Shown here piece by piece: positions 45,073 through 55,768 of a stretch of 64,000 bases of DNA. The stretch is from NCBI RefSeq assembly GCF_017873245.1, contig NZ_JAGGJY010000004.1, positions 62,001 through 126,000 of the forward strand. The letters are read 5' to 3'. Position numbers and translations under genes: made by a program. Under the pieces are notes generated by a model. The model saw nothing but the letters and a program-made list of their open reading frames with translations. It had not been told where the DNA came from and did no database searches. Every line of letters starts with the position of its first letter. Within the stretch, counting starts at the first letter, position 1. This stretch comes from Clostridium tertium (GTDB taxonomy: Bacteria > Bacillota > Clostridia > Clostridiales > Clostridiaceae).

Positions 45073-45996
45073 CTATTGTCTTAACTTTGGATCTAGAGCA
45101 TCTCTTAAACCATCACCTAAAACATTAAATGATAATATTAATAAACATAAAATTATAGTAGGGAACAGCAATTGATAAGGATAAAATGCCATAGCTTGTT
45201 GTCCAGCTGATAATAATGATCCTAAACTAAATGCTGGGATATTCAATCCTAATCCTAAGAATGACAATATTGTTTCAGAAACTATTACACTTGGAATTGT
45301 TGATGCAACATCTAATATTATTAATCCAATTGTATTTGGTAATAAGTGCTTTAAAATTATTCTCATTGGAGATGCTCCTAAAGCCTCTGCTGCTAAAACA
45401 TATTCGCTTTCTCTTAATTGAAGAATTTGTCCTCTTATCATTCTTGCTGTGCTAGTCCAAGCTGTTAGGCATAAAGCTAACATTAACTGAAAATATCCAT
45501 TTCCTAAAACAACTAAAATCAGTAATGTAATTATTAAGTATGGAATACTATTCAATACTTCAACTATTCTCATCATTATTTCATCTACTATTCCACCTAA
45601 ATATGCAGCTATGCCTCCATATAAGCATCCAACTACTATATCTATTACAGTAGCAATCAATGCTACGCTTATTGATATTCTTGTTCCTATCCACACCCTT
45701 GTAAACAAATCTCTTCCCATAGCATCTGTTCCCCACCAGAACTCACTACTAGGAGATAAATTTTTCTTTTCTGTTACAACTGTTTGATAATCTAAATTTC
45801 TTATAATAGGCATAAAAATTGCCATTGAAATTATTACAAGTAATATACATAAAGCTCCCATAGCAACTGGATTCTTTTTAAGCCTTCTCCAAGCATCTTG
45901 CCAATAACTAATATTGGGTCTTACAACTAAATCACTGTCTAAAGTATATGAATCTACAAGTTCAAATCTTTTATCTTTTACTTTTAATTTATTCAT
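45073..45996 (-). CDS. oppC: Oligopeptide ABC transporter permease
   Basis: 307-aa inner-membrane protein with an N-terminal cytosolic segment, six predicted helices and the EAA-type loop EALGASPMRIILKHLLPNTI. SD AGGGGTG. It lies 17 bp after oppB. Confidence 0.95.
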   Translation of the reverse strand: MNKLKVKDKRFELVDSYTLDSDLVVRPNISYWQDAWRRLKKNPVAMGALCILLVIISMAIFMPIIRNLDYQTVVTEKKNLSPSSEFWWGTDAMGRDLFTRVWIGTRISISVALIATVIDIVVGCLYGGIAAYLGGIVDEIMMRIVEVLNSIPYLIITLLILVVLGNGYFQLMLALCLTAWTSTARMIRGQILQLRESEYVLAAEALGASPMRIILKHLLPNTIGLIILDVASTIPSVIVSETILSFLGLGLNIPAFSLGSLLSAGQQAMAFYPYQLLFPTIILCLLILSFNVLGDGLRDALDPKLRQ

Positions 45997-46012
45997 AAAG
46001 TCACACCCCTAT

Positions 46013-46966
46013 CTACTTAACTAATCTTATACGCGGATCTACAACTGTATAAAGTATATCTGTTATAAATATTGCTACAAGATAAATTAATGCATACAAT
46101 AATGTTAATCCCATAAGTATTGGAATGTCTCTATCATTTGCTGCTTGAATAAAATATTGTCCAGCTCCAGGAATAGCAAAAACCCTTTCTATAAAGAAAG
46201 ACCCAGAAATTACTCCTGATATTGCCACTGGTAATACTGTGATTATAGGTATAAATGAATTTCTAAGAACATGTTTTCTAACTATAGATACTTCTGATAA
46301 TCCTTTTGATCTAGCTGTAAGTGTATAATCTTGATTAATGCTATCTAACATACTAGTTTTCATTAATCTTGCATAATAAGCTAAGTATGTTCCAGCTCCA
46401 GCTAACGTTGGTAAAATAGTATACTTCCATCCACCTAGCCAAATATCAGCACCTTTCGGCCATCCGATTATAGGTAAATTTAATAATGGTCCCTTTGCTA
46501 AATACTTTTGTAATAATAGTGATAATACTAGTGATGGTACCGAAGCAAGTATCATCACTCCTACCAAAATTACATAATCAATAACCTTCCCCCTATTCAT
46601 TGCAGCAACTATTCCTAGAAGAATACCTAGCGTTACTCCAACTACTATTTGTTGTATTCCAAGCCTTGCTGATACTGGCATCTTATTTTTAACTATACTT
46701 GAAAGTGTGTCTCCTGCACGTACTAAAGACTCCCCAAACTCACCTTTCACAATATAATTTTTTAATGTAATAAAGTACCTCTCTACTACAGGTTTATCAT
46801 AACCATATTTAGCTATAACAATTTGCTTTGTTTGCTCTGGCAGCTTTTGAATCTTCTTATCTATAGCTGTTCCTGGAATTGCAGCTAAAAGAAAAAAAGT
46901 TGCTGTTCCAATTAAATAAAGTGTAATAACCATCTCAATAAATCTTCTTATAACATACTTTGCCAT
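46013..46966 (-). CDS. oppB: Oligopeptide ABC transporter permease
   Basis: 317 aa, six predicted helices; N-terminus KYVIRRFIEMVITLYLIGTATF and EAA loop ARSKGLSEVSIVRKHVLRNS are typical of DppB/OppB. SD AAGGGGAG. A stable hairpin separates it from oppA. Confidence 0.95.
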   Translation of the reverse strand: MAKYVIRRFIEMVITLYLIGTATFFLLAAIPGTAIDKKIQKLPEQTKQIVIAKYGYDKPVVERYFITLKNYIVKGEFGESLVRAGDTLSSIVKNKMPVSARLGIQQIVVGVTLGILLGIVAAMNRGKVIDYVILVGVMILASVPSLVLSLLLQKYLAKGPLLNLPIIGWPKGADIWLGGWKYTILPTLAGAGTYLAYYARLMKTSMLDSINQDYTLTARSKGLSEVSIVRKHVLRNSFIPIITVLPVAISGVISGSFFIERVFAIPGAGQYFIQAANDRDIPILMGLTLLYALIYLVAIFITDILYTVVDPRIRLVK

Positions 46967-46990
46967 ATTCCTCTCCCCTTCAGATTGAAT

Positions 46991-47022
46991 TAATGCACAT
47001 CAACAATAGTTGATGTGCATTA
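46991..47022 (-). promoter_or_regulatory. Intra-operon hairpin between oppA and oppB
   Basis: TAATGCACATCAAC / GTTGATGTGCATTA, 14-base perfect arms with a 4-nt loop and no U-tract. Such hairpins usually protect the upstream oppA message or partly terminate, raising binding protein over permease. Confidence 0.7.
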
Positions 47023-47047
47023 TACTAATTCTATATAATAGGTTTAA

Positions 47048-48760
47048 TTAATTTTTCCCTTGTATATATGCATGCTTGAATTCATAAACTGATCCAAATG
47101 AAGTAAATTGGATATCCTTAACATAGTTTTGATAGAATGCATACTTATCAGTATAGTAAACTGGTGAAATAACAGCATCTTCATTAACTAGTTTATTTTC
47201 TAGCTTTTTATAGATTTCTGTAACCTTATCTTGCTCTGTTTCTTTGTATACTGATTTTAACAATTCATCATACTCTGTATCAGCATAACCAGTGTGGTTA
47301 TTTCCACCATTTGATACCCATATATCTAAGAAACTCATTGGATCATTATAATCTGCTGACCATCCAGACATTGTAAAGTCATACTCGAGTTTATCCATTA
47401 TACTTAAATAAACTCCCCAATCTCCTTGAGTCTCAACATTTATTTTTATACCTAAATTTCCATTTACTTGTTGCGCTAACCATTCAGATCTTTGTTTTTG
47501 TAATTCTGAACTTCCTTGAGATAAATAAGTTAATTCATATTTGCTTAAGTCATCTGTTTGAAGTCCTAATTCCTTTAATCCTTCTTTAAATAGTTCTTGA
47601 AGCTTTTCCTTATTATTTACATAAGTCTTCGCATCACTTTCTAAAGGTCCTTCTACTTTATCTCTATACTTTTCATCACCAACATTTATAGCTGTTGGAA
47701 CTATTCCATAAGCTGATTGGAATCTTCCAACTAAGTCTTTTGTATAGACATCTCTATCTATTGATAAGCCAATAGCTTTTCTTATTTTAGCATTCTTTAA
47801 TATTCCATTTGCAGATTCACTCTTTTGATTAAAATATAAATAGAATGATCCTGGATCCTCTCCTGTAAGCTTTTGGAACTCTCCTGCATCAGCTCTTTCA
47901 GTCCATTTTTCTATATAATCTGTTTGAGCGCCAGTTATATCTAATTCTTGTGCCTCAAATAATTGAGCTTGAGTTGCAAATTCTTGAATCTTTGTCATGT
48001 TAATCTTTTGAAGATATACATTATCAGCATCCCAATAAGTATCATTTTTTACTAATACCATTGAGTTTCCATTATCCCAACTTTCTATCTTAAATGGTCC
48101 ATTATATACAGTATCTTTAATTTCACTAGCATACTTGTCCCCTAACTTTTCAATAATATCTAATCTAATTGGATGGAACGTTGTATAAGAAACCTTTGAT
48201 GCGAAGTAAGGTACTGGATGCTTTAATTTGAATTCTAGAGTATAATCATCAACAGCTTTTACACCTACAGCATCAACTGTTCCTTTTCCTGTATTATATT
48301 CTTCTGCACCTTCAATATCATAAGCTAAAAATCCATAAGCAAATCCATTGTCTGGATTTAATATCCTTTGAAAAGAATCAACGTAGTGCTTTGCTACTAC
48401 AGCCTCTCCATCTGACCAATTCATTTTTCTTAAATGGAAAGTCCATGTTAAACCATCTTCTGAAGCTTCCCATTTTTCTGCCCCAGCCGGCACTATCTCG
48501 TCTCCCTTTCCATTATTCTCAATTCTTACTAATCCTTCTTGTACTGCATTAAGAATAGATGAACTTTGATTATCTGTAGTATCATTTGCATCTAAAGTAG
48601 CAACTTCAAAATAAATAGTGTTTAATACTTGCTCACTATCCATTTGTACACTACTAGATTCCCCATTTTCTGATTGTTCAGGCCCCTTTTTTCCACAACC
48701 TCCAAGTATCATCATGCAACTTAAGCCTATTGCTAGTAAAGAAATAAATCTTTTTTTCAT
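47048..48760 (-). CDS. oppA: Oligopeptide-binding lipoprotein
   Basis: ~570 aa. I start it at 48760 (MKKRFISLLAIG) since AGGGGGCA is ~6 nt upstream; the longest frame adds 13 codons without an SD. Lipobox LGGC (Cys ~22 after start), then the SBP_bac_5 fold with AEKWEASEDGLTWTFHLRK and FTMSGWSADYNDP. Catches extracellular peptides for OppBCDF, useful for an amino-acid-requiring fermenter. Confidence 0.95.
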   Translation of the reverse strand: MKKRFISLLAIGLSCMMILGGCGKKGPEQSENGESSSVQMDSEQVLNTIYFEVATLDANDTTDNQSSSILNAVQEGLVRIENNGKGDEIVPAGAEKWEASEDGLTWTFHLRKMNWSDGEAVVAKHYVDSFQRILNPDNGFAYGFLAYDIEGAEEYNTGKGTVDAVGVKAVDDYTLEFKLKHPVPYFASKVSYTTFHPIRLDIIEKLGDKYASEIKDTVYNGPFKIESWDNGNSMVLVKNDTYWDADNVYLQKINMTKIQEFATQAQLFEAQELDITGAQTDYIEKWTERADAGEFQKLTGEDPGSFYLYFNQKSESANGILKNAKIRKAIGLSIDRDVYTKDLVGRFQSAYGIVPTAINVGDEKYRDKVEGPLESDAKTYVNNKEKLQELFKEGLKELGLQTDDLSKYELTYLSQGSSELQKQRSEWLAQQVNGNLGIKINVETQGDWGVYLSIMDKLEYDFTMSGWSADYNDPMSFLDIWVSNGGNNHTGYADTEYDELLKSVYKETEQDKVTEIYKKLENKLVNEDAVISPVYYTDKYAFYQNYVKDIQFTSFGSVYEFKHAYIQGKN

Positions 48761-49123
48761 AATTTGCCCCCTTTTATTATTGATGTAATTTAAATACACA
48801 TTAATATATTTAGTATCTACTCATTTAAAATATATCAAACCCTGATACCATTTAATTGAATAAATAAGTAAATATATAACTGATTACATTTTATTACAAT
48901 TAACTTATTGATAATATTATAGCATTTATTTTATTAAAGTCAATTTATTTGCACATTATTTTTTAACAATTTATTTGTATTTCCTTAACTTATTTTTCAA
49001 TTTTACATATTTATTATCTGAATATATATAATTTATCATCAACTTATATTATTTAACTTTAATATTTATTTTCTTATAGTTATGATATAATCTTATAAGA
49101 TTAATTTAGGAAGGAGCTACAAT

Positions 49124-50299
49124 ATGGCAAGTAAATTTTATTTACATAAAGGAAAAAATAAAAGAGCTGAACAAGGAAGACCTTGGATATATGTCGATGA
49201 AATAAATGAATATGATGGCGATTACGAAAATGGAGATATAGTTGAAGTATATAATCATAAAGGATTTTTTATCGGAAAAGGTTATATAAATGATAGAAGT
49301 AAAATAACTATTAGAATAATGACAACAGATATTAATGAAGAAATAGATTATGATTTCTTTAAAAAGAGATTTGCTAATGCATTTGAATATAGAAAAACAG
49401 TTATAGATACATCTTCTTGTAGGTTTATATTTGGAGAAGCTGACTTCTTACCAGGACTTACAGTTGATAAATTCGAAGATTACTATGTAATTCAAATTTC
49501 TACTTTAGGAATGGACCAATATAGGGACTTAATAGTAAAAATTCTAGTTGAAGAATACGGTGCTAAGGGTGTCTATGAAAGAAGTGATATTAAGACAAGA
49601 GAAATTGAAGGACTTGAACAAACTAAAGGCTTCTTAACAGAACCATTTGATACCAATATTCAAATAATAGAAAATGGAGTTAAATACATAGTCGATTTAG
49701 AAAATGGTCAAAAAACTGGATTCTTCTTAGATCAAAAAGAAAATAGAGCTGCTATGCATAGAATATGCAAAGACAAAGATGTATTAGACTGCTTTACTCA
49801 CACTGGTTCATTTGCCTTGAATGCCGGTATTGCTGGAGCAAAATCAGTTCTTGGAATAGATGTATCACAGCATGCTATTGACTGTGCAAGAAAAAATGCT
49901 GAACTTAACAACTTACAGGATGTAGTTAAATTCGAATGTCATAATGCCTTTGATGTTCTTGGAGATTGGTCAAGAGAAGGTAAACAATTTGATGTTGTTA
50001 TACTTGACCCACCAGCATTTACAAAATCAAGAAATACTATTAAATCAGCTATTAGAGGCTATAAAGAAATCAATCTTAGAGGATTAAAAATGGTTAAATC
50101 AGGCGGATACTTTGCTACTTGCTCCTGCTCACACTATATGAGTGAAGAACAATTAAAAAAGACAGTTCAAGAAGCAGCTCATGATGCTAGAAGAACATTG
50201 AGACAAGTGGAAATAAGAACTCAAAGTGCAGATCATCCAATTCTATGGAATTCAGATGAATCCTATTATTTAAAATTCTTCATTTTCCAAGTGGTTTAA
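49124..50299 (+). CDS. RlmI/RlmL-like rRNA cytosine methyltransferase
   Basis: 391 aa. N-terminal PUA domain (~1-85), central RlmI-like part and C-terminal SAM-dependent methyltransferase with VLDCFTHTGSFALNAG (motif I) and VILDPPAFTKS (motif IV). Family members methylate 23S rRNA (RlmI type). SD GGAAGGAG. Divergent from oppA across a 324-bp AT-rich gap that shows only a promoter-like TATAAT near 49091. Confidence 0.88.
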   Translation: MASKFYLHKGKNKRAEQGRPWIYVDEINEYDGDYENGDIVEVYNHKGFFIGKGYINDRSKITIRIMTTDINEEIDYDFFKKRFANAFEYRKTVIDTSSCRFIFGEADFLPGLTVDKFEDYYVIQISTLGMDQYRDLIVKILVEEYGAKGVYERSDIKTREIEGLEQTKGFLTEPFDTNIQIIENGVKYIVDLENGQKTGFFLDQKENRAAMHRICKDKDVLDCFTHTGSFALNAGIAGAKSVLGIDVSQHAIDCARKNAELNNLQDVVKFECHNAFDVLGDWSREGKQFDVVILDPPAFTKSRNTIKSAIRGYKEINLRGLKMVKSGGYFATCSCSHYMSEEQLKKTVQEAAHDARRTLRQVEIRTQSADHPILWNSDESYYLKFFIFQVV

Positions 50300-50334
50300 C
50301 ATTACAAAAGCTAATAAGAAATATATAACGATAA

Positions 50335-50447
50335 TATAGCAAAAAGGAAATTGATAATGAACTTCTCCCTCTATAGTTACAGTTTTATTATTTTAAATGT
50401 CTACTATAAAGAAAGTATATCATAACCCCAAGTTCCTTTTTGCTATA
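50335..50447. repeat. Structured ~113-bp inverted-repeat element
   Basis: Fifteen-base perfect arms TATAGCAAAAAGGAA / TTCCTTTTTGCTATA (50335-50349, 50433-50447) enclose an 83-nt centre that has its own TATAGT / ACTATA pairing. There is no coding frame. It fills much of the 416-bp gap 50300-50715. Could be an RNA gene or a MITE-like insertion. Confidence 0.5.
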
Positions 50448-50715
50448 CTATTTTATTAGTAAAATATATTCTAATATTTATGTTCTAATTAATATTTCAA
50501 ATAATTGATACTATCAGTATATTAACATATAACCTACAAGATCATTTTGACTTTTATAAAAAGTAATATATAATTTATTTAGGTAAATTTTTCTATATAA
50601 GTATTATTTTATTAATATTAAAATATTTTTCTTATATATTAAATCTGAATGAGTACTAATATAGAACTTTTATTGTGCGTTATATATAAACTTTAAACTT
50701 TGAAAGAAGGTCTTT

Positions 50716-51015
50716 ATGGATATGTTAGATAGTAAAAATACAAATAAAAATTTGGAAGGCTCTGAGACATTAAAAAATAATGTAATTTCTACTCATTCTA
50801 TATACGAATTTAATAATGTATCTTTAGATTTTAAAAATAAATATGAAGCACTTAAAATCATAGAGAAATATCCTTTTTGTGAATCTTTAACTATATCTAA
50901 AAAAAATAGAATAAATATAAAAGTACAAACATCAAATCTACTACTATTATTTAATCAATTATCAAAAGATAACTTATTTTATATTTATATAGATATAGTA
51001 AAATGTGATACATAG
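50716..51015 (+). CDS. Hypothetical protein
   Basis: 99 aa, SD AAGAAGG. No signal peptide or membrane segment. Two beta-strand-like runs (ESLTISKKNRINIKVQTSNLLLLF) may form a small soluble domain. No family recognised. Confidence 0.55.
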   Translation: MDMLDSKNTNKNLEGSETLKNNVISTHSIYEFNNVSLDFKNKYEALKIIEKYPFCESLTISKKNRINIKVQTSNLLLLFNQLSKDNLFYIYIDIVKCDT

Positions 51016-51052
51016 CTTCTAATTTTTTATAATTAACTTTAGTATATTAAAT

Positions 51053-51099
51053 AAAAAGCTATTATACTGCATATATTATTGCAATATAATAGCTTTTTA
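51053..51099. terminator. Bidirectional terminator
   Basis: AAAAAGCTATTATA / TATAATAGCTTTTT, 14-base arms, T- and A-runs on both sides, between the 99-aa gene and the CAP gene. Confidence 0.85.
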
Positions 51100-51165
51100 T
51101 AAATTATATATAATATAAACTTAATAACCTTAATTGGCTAAACTGTTTATAGCTTTAATACTTTA

Positions 51166-52035
51166 TTATCTATAGAATTCTTGTGTTGCATAATATGTGT
51201 TTCCTATCTTATAAACCCCAATACCTATGCTACTAAAGTTTGATGATAGTATATTTGCTCTATGTCCTGATGAGTTCATCCAGTTGTCCATAAATTGTGT
51301 TGCTAAAGTTGCATTACCATTTACACCTTGTATATATGCAATGTTTTCTCCCCAAGCACTATATGATACGCCATCAGCCTTCATTTGTTCAGTAATTAAC
51401 TTTCCTTGTGGATCTTTATGATCAAAATATCCTCTATCGCCCATATCTTTAGATTTAATTCTAGCATAGTGCTCCATAGTTCCATTATAGCTTAATGCAG
51501 GGAGTCCTGCTGCTGCTCTTTCTTGATTTACTCTTTGGAATATAGCTTGTTCAATTTCTGCTATATAGCTACTACTATCTGAATCACTTGGTTTTTGATT
51601 TGATTCTTGCCCTGAATTAGAGTTAGACCCTTGTGATGGAGTAAACACTGGATTTTGTTGTGGTGTGTATTGTCCATCAGTATAACAGTCTTCATTTGAA
51701 GCATTATTTTCTGTTTGTTGATTAGCTTTTATGCTTGTTTCATTCTTACCATTTGCAGGTTGTTTATTATTTGAAGATTCATTATTTACATTAGTATTAG
51801 AATCAGTTGAAGCCTTGTCCACTGAAGCTACTGTATTTTTACTTGTTTCTACTACTTTGTTAGATTCATCAGTTTTTGTTTCCTTATTTTCAGATGAAGT
51901 TTCACTGTTAGATTGAATCTTTGTAGTATCATTATTAGGTGCTTCAACTTTTGAAGGCATAAAAAAGCTTCCTACTCCTAAGGCTATTGTTACTCCTGTT
52001 GATACTAATAACATCATTAATTTTGATTTAATCAT
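51166..52035 (-). CDS. Secreted CAP (SCP/YkwD-type) domain protein
   Basis: 289 aa. Signal peptide (~1-28), a ~120-residue Ser/Asn/Thr/Lys-rich low-complexity linker, then the CAP domain (~155-289) with HYARIKSKDM, GYFDHKDPQGK, WGENIAY and SGHRANILSSNFSSIGIGV. Bacterial members are surface or spore-associated; the activity is unknown. SD AAGGGGG. No cell-wall anchor seen. Confidence 0.9.
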   Translation of the reverse strand: MIKSKLMMLLVSTGVTIALGVGSFFMPSKVEAPNNDTTKIQSNSETSSENKETKTDESNKVVETSKNTVASVDKASTDSNTNVNNESSNNKQPANGKNETSIKANQQTENNASNEDCYTDGQYTPQQNPVFTPSQGSNSNSGQESNQKPSDSDSSSYIAEIEQAIFQRVNQERAAAGLPALSYNGTMEHYARIKSKDMGDRGYFDHKDPQGKLITEQMKADGVSYSAWGENIAYIQGVNGNATLATQFMDNWMNSSGHRANILSSNFSSIGIGVYKIGNTYYATQEFYR

Positions 52036-52720
52036 TTGTAATTCCCCCTTCAGATTTGTTTATTCATCTGTGCCATTATACTAACATAATGTTTAGGGGG
52101 GCTAAATATGAGTTAGTTTCTAATTAATGAATATTATTCTATGAATAGTAATTATATTATTTATATTGATTTTTTTACCACAAAAAAATCTCATATAAAA
52201 TCTATAACATTTACATATATATTTATTAAGTGCTCATTCTGTCTTAGTTTGCGTCATTTCTGAGTTTAAGTACATCTATTTTATATATAAAAAATAAATA
52301 TTTATGTATTTTTTCATTGATAAATTGATATATTTCCCATGATAAAATTTCCCAAAAAATATTTAGTATATTTTAATTATTTTTTGCAATACTCTTTTAT
52401 ATTATATGAAACAATACATATCTAATTTTAAACTAATTTTTCTTTTAACCTTATATATCTAGATTTATCCCAAAATATTAAATTTATTTTCTAACAAAAT
52501 AAAAGATGACTAAGCGTTGCTATTAGTCATCTTTTATTGAAATAAATTCTATAATTATAGGAGTTTAATTTGTTTGTATATGCTTCATATTATTAAAAGT
52601 GTGGAGCTTTTAATAATATCTTTTCTCTCTTCAATTGATATTGATTATCAATCTAATATTATAATATATTCTTTTTTTACCATTGTCAATAGAAATGTTA
52701 TAATTAATTGAAATTTATTA
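52036..52720. other. Gene-free AT-rich interval with two hairpins
   Basis: 685 bp with no credible gene. ATATTATTAAAAG / CTTTTAATAATAT (52587-52619, loop TGTGGAG) and AATAAAAGATGACTAA / TTAGTCATCTTTTATT (52498-52538) lie downstream of comB. The second has a T-rich minus tail and is probably the comB terminator. The first has no U-tract. 52036-52490 is the upstream region of the CAP gene, with nothing else recognised. Confidence 0.6.
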
Positions 52721-53452
52721 TCATTTGTTTATTAATGATATCACTCCTGTATTCTTATTTACCACCGGAACTATATCCAATATATCTTTTTTACAGCAAT
52801 ATTCCAGATCATCTTGTAAATTTAAATCTTTCAATATATTATAATGCCTTGCTTCTTTAATAAAGTTTACTATATTTTTATTATTTTCATATATATATTT
52901 AGCTGTTTTAGCTATATCAGATAAATTATGAACATTATTTTCACATAGTAAATTAATCATATACCCTGAACAAATAAAGTCATCCATAGAAAACTGACCA
53001 TTTGTACCTGAATTTATAAATACTATATCACTAGAATTTTCATTAATCATATCTATAACGGCCTTAGCATTTATCATTGCACCTATTAGTATTTTACTTG
53101 CTTTCAAACTTAAATTTATTGCTCTTGTTCCATTAGTGGTACTTAATATTATACTTTTTCCTTCTATTTGATCTCTTGTATACTCTAATGGTGAGTTAGT
53201 AAAGTCAAAACCCTCTATTTTTATAGCTCTTCGTTCTCCCCCTAGTAATGCATCCAGTCCCTTTTCTGAAAGTTCTTTTTTCTTATTGAAGGCTTCCTCT
53301 ACAGTTAGCATTGGAATTACTTCCTTTGCTCCATTTGCTAATGCCGTTGTAATAACTGATGTAGCTCTTAGCATATCTATTACTACTACTATTTTATCAT
53401 CTAGATATTCCTCTTTAATATGATCTGCCGATATAATTACATCTATATTCAT
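52721..53452 (-). CDS. comB: 2-phosphosulfolactate phosphatase (ComB family)
   Basis: 243 aa. Conserved segments [46 protein letters not shown] and [19 protein letters not shown]. In methanogens ComB makes sulfolactate for coenzyme M; in clostridia, which lack coenzyme M, the real substrate is uncertain. SD GGGGAGG. Not in an evident operon. Confidence 0.88.
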   Translation of the reverse strand: MNIDVIISADHIKEEYLDDKIVVVIDMLRATSVITTALANGAKEVIPMLTVEEAFNKKKELSEKGLDALLGGERRAIKIEGFDFTNSPLEYTRDQIEGKSIILSTTNGTRAINLSLKASKILIGAMINAKAVIDMINENSSDIVFINSGTNGQFSMDDFICSGYMINLLCENNVHNLSDIAKTAKYIYENNKNIVNFIKEARHYNILKDLNLQDDLEYCCKKDILDIVPVVNKNTGVISLINK

Positions 53453-53518
53453 AAAAATACCTCCCCATATTTTTAATTTAAATTTGATTAATCATCGATT
53501 TTTATTATGATATTTGTA

Positions 53519-54442
53519 TTACTTAAAATTCTTTCCTTGCCATATATCATTATCTTCCAAAGCCTTATCTATGGCATTTAATACTTCCCACTTTTTCAAA
53601 CTCCACATTGGTCCTATTAGTAACTCTCTTGGTGCGTCTCCTGTTAATCTATGTACAACCATTTCTTCTGGTATCATAGAAACTCCCTTACAAACTAAAT
53701 CTATATATTGTTCTTGTGTTAATAACTTTAATTCTCCACTCTCATACTGTTCGACCATCTTTGTTCCTTCCATCAGATGAAGTAAGTGAAACTTTATGCC
53801 CTTAGCCCCTGAGTGTGCTATGTAATCAACAGTCCTTAACATATCCTCTTCTGTTTCGCCAGGTAATCCAAAAATAGTATGTGCAACTACCTCAATATTT
53901 CTTTCTAATAGTCTTTTTAATGTATCATCAAATACTTTAAAATCATATCCTCTATTAAAATTTCTAGCAGTTTCATCATTTATTGTTTGTAGCCCAAGTT
54001 CAACAATTAAATATGTTTTTTCGTTTAATTCAGTTAAAAATTCTAAAACATCATCATCAATACAGTCTGGTCTTGTTGCTATTGATATCGCTACTACATT
54101 TTTTTGAGTTAATGCTTCTTTATATTTTCTTCTAAGTTCTTCTACTGGCGCATAAGTGTTCGTATAGGCTTGGAAATATGCAATTAGCTTTCCATCCTTC
54201 CATTTTTTCTCCATCATATCTTTTCTATCTTCAAATTGCTTTGTTATAGATAATGTTCTGCTTCCAGCAAAATCACCTGATCCTCTAGCACTACAAAATG
54301 TGCAACCTCCTTTGGCAACTTTTCCATCTCTATTTGGACAAGTAAATCCTCCATCTAAGGATATCTTATATACTTTTTCATTAAATTTATTTCTAAGATA
54401 ATAGTTTAAACTATGATATCTCTTACCATTCCATTCTTTCAT
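53519..54442 (-). CDS. Radical SAM protein, YtqA / TIGR01212 family
   Basis: 307 aa. The unusual cluster motif is CPNRDGKVAKGGCTFC (N-terminal Cys plus CTFC), followed by FQAYTNTYAP, SIATRPDCI and GLQTINDETARNFNRGYD. Thought to be an Fe-S methyltransferase-like enzyme of unknown substrate, related to the Elp3 fold. SD TAGGAGG. Confidence 0.9.
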   Translation of the reverse strand: MKEWNGKRYHSLNYYLRNKFNEKVYKISLDGGFTCPNRDGKVAKGGCTFCSARGSGDFAGSRTLSITKQFEDRKDMMEKKWKDGKLIAYFQAYTNTYAPVEELRRKYKEALTQKNVVAISIATRPDCIDDDVLEFLTELNEKTYLIVELGLQTINDETARNFNRGYDFKVFDDTLKRLLERNIEVVAHTIFGLPGETEEDMLRTVDYIAHSGAKGIKFHLLHLMEGTKMVEQYESGELKLLTQEQYIDLVCKGVSMIPEEMVVHRLTGDAPRELLIGPMWSLKKWEVLNAIDKALEDNDIWQGKNFK

Positions 54443-54461
54443 TATTTCCTCCTAATAAAAA

Positions 54462-54498
54462 AATAAAAGTACCACTATATTTAAGTTGTACTTTTATT
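54462..54498 (-). terminator. Terminator of the lipoprotein gene
   Basis: AATAAAAGTAC / GTACTTTTATT arms around a ~14-nt loop, 30 bp beyond the stop codon at 54529. Confidence 0.75.
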
Positions 54499-54528
54499 CT
54501 ACTACAATATTTTTATATGTTAAGTATT

Positions 54529-55635
54529 TTAAATATTTTTTTTAACTTCCTCTTCTTCCATATTTGCTTTATATTCTCCAATAACATCTATATTAATGTC
54601 ATTTCTCCCCTCTTTAGCACTAACCTCAACTGTTATTTCGCTTTTATCAAAACTTTTTAAAGTTATATTATATTTATTCTCTGGAAACATTTCATTAAAT
54701 TTTAGTTTAACAAGTTCTCCATCAGCAGTCTTATATACATTTATTCTATTTAACCCATTAGAATTTAAATATTCTACGATTAAATACCCTTCCTCCCTTG
54801 AAAAAACTAAGTTTTCAATTTTAGCATTATCCAATATATCTAAAGGTATAACCTTCTTAGCAATTGGCTTATCTACTAACTCCTCTAAATCACCACTAAT
54901 ATTAGAGTTTTGATTTGCACCGGCTGTTGCACTTTCTCCCCCACCTTGCCCTTGAGCGGCCTTACTTTCTTCTATATATGCAATTGATAAAAAAGTCTTA
55001 TTATTTCCTATTGTTGAAATTGCTACTTTTTGCCCCTTATATCCTAATGACACTGGTCCAAAAGCTTCAGATGGAGCTTTTTCCTTATATAACATTATTT
55101 TATTTTCACTTAAATAAACATCCTTAGGCAAATTATTTAATGTTAATATTAAATCGCTTTTTCCTCCATCTTCTCCAATCATTCTTAATGATTTATTTCT
55201 AACAAAAACTTGTTTTTTATTCATTGATTTAACTTCATCAATTTTATATTGATCATCAATTTTCAATACCTTTATTGCATAATTATCTAAGTCACATTTT
55301 GGCTCTGATGCTGAATTTCTGATTACATTATATATCACATAAGCTGATCCTGAAGATTCTATCATGTTGTCAGGAGCATACGCTATTATTCTTGATGTTC
55401 CAGTTGATATCTCCTTATTTTTACTTATCAATTGTTCTGTGCATAGCTTATTTGCTTCTTCTATATTATTATCTTTAACATAGTTTAAATAATTTTCAGC
55501 AACTTTTACTGCTTCCTTTGGATTAAATAAATCTATATTAGCTTTTTCATTATTTTCTTTTTTTGTACATGCTGATAATAAATAAAAACTCATAATTACT
55601 AATAAACAACATTTGAACAAATTCCTCTTTTTCAC
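54529..55635 (-). CDS. Putative lipoprotein, function unknown
   Basis: ~368 aa. I choose the GTG at 55635 (first residues MKKRNLFKCC) because AAGGAGG sits ~7 nt upstream. Lipobox LLSAC (Cys ~22). N-terminal DUF4829-like helical part (EAVKVAENYLNYVKDNNIEEANKLC), then a beta-rich half with a glycine/alanine-rich insert (AQGQGGGESATAGANQ) near residue 235. No enzyme motif. Probably an exported sensory or chaperone-like protein. Confidence 0.7.
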   Translation of the reverse strand: MKKRNLFKCCLLVIMSFYLLSACTKKENNEKANIDLFNPKEAVKVAENYLNYVKDNNIEEANKLCTEQLISKNKEISTGTSRIIAYAPDNMIESSGSAYVIYNVIRNSASEPKCDLDNYAIKVLKIDDQYKIDEVKSMNKKQVFVRNKSLRMIGEDGGKSDLILTLNNLPKDVYLSENKIMLYKEKAPSEAFGPVSLGYKGQKVAISTIGNNKTFLSIAYIEESKAAQGQGGGESATAGANQNSNISGDLEELVDKPIAKKVIPLDILDNAKIENLVFSREEGYLIVEYLNSNGLNRINVYKTADGELVKLKFNEMFPENKYNITLKSFDKSEITVEVSAKEGRNDINIDVIGEYKANMEEEEVKKNI

Positions 55636-55768
55636 TTTTACTACCTCCTTATATATGTTCCTCAAAGTTATTTTCCCTAAGAAAATATACCTTATTCATT
55701 TTTGAAGAATAAAAGTACTTTAATAAATATATATTTGTTAATAGATAGTAAAATAGGGGGATATAAAA

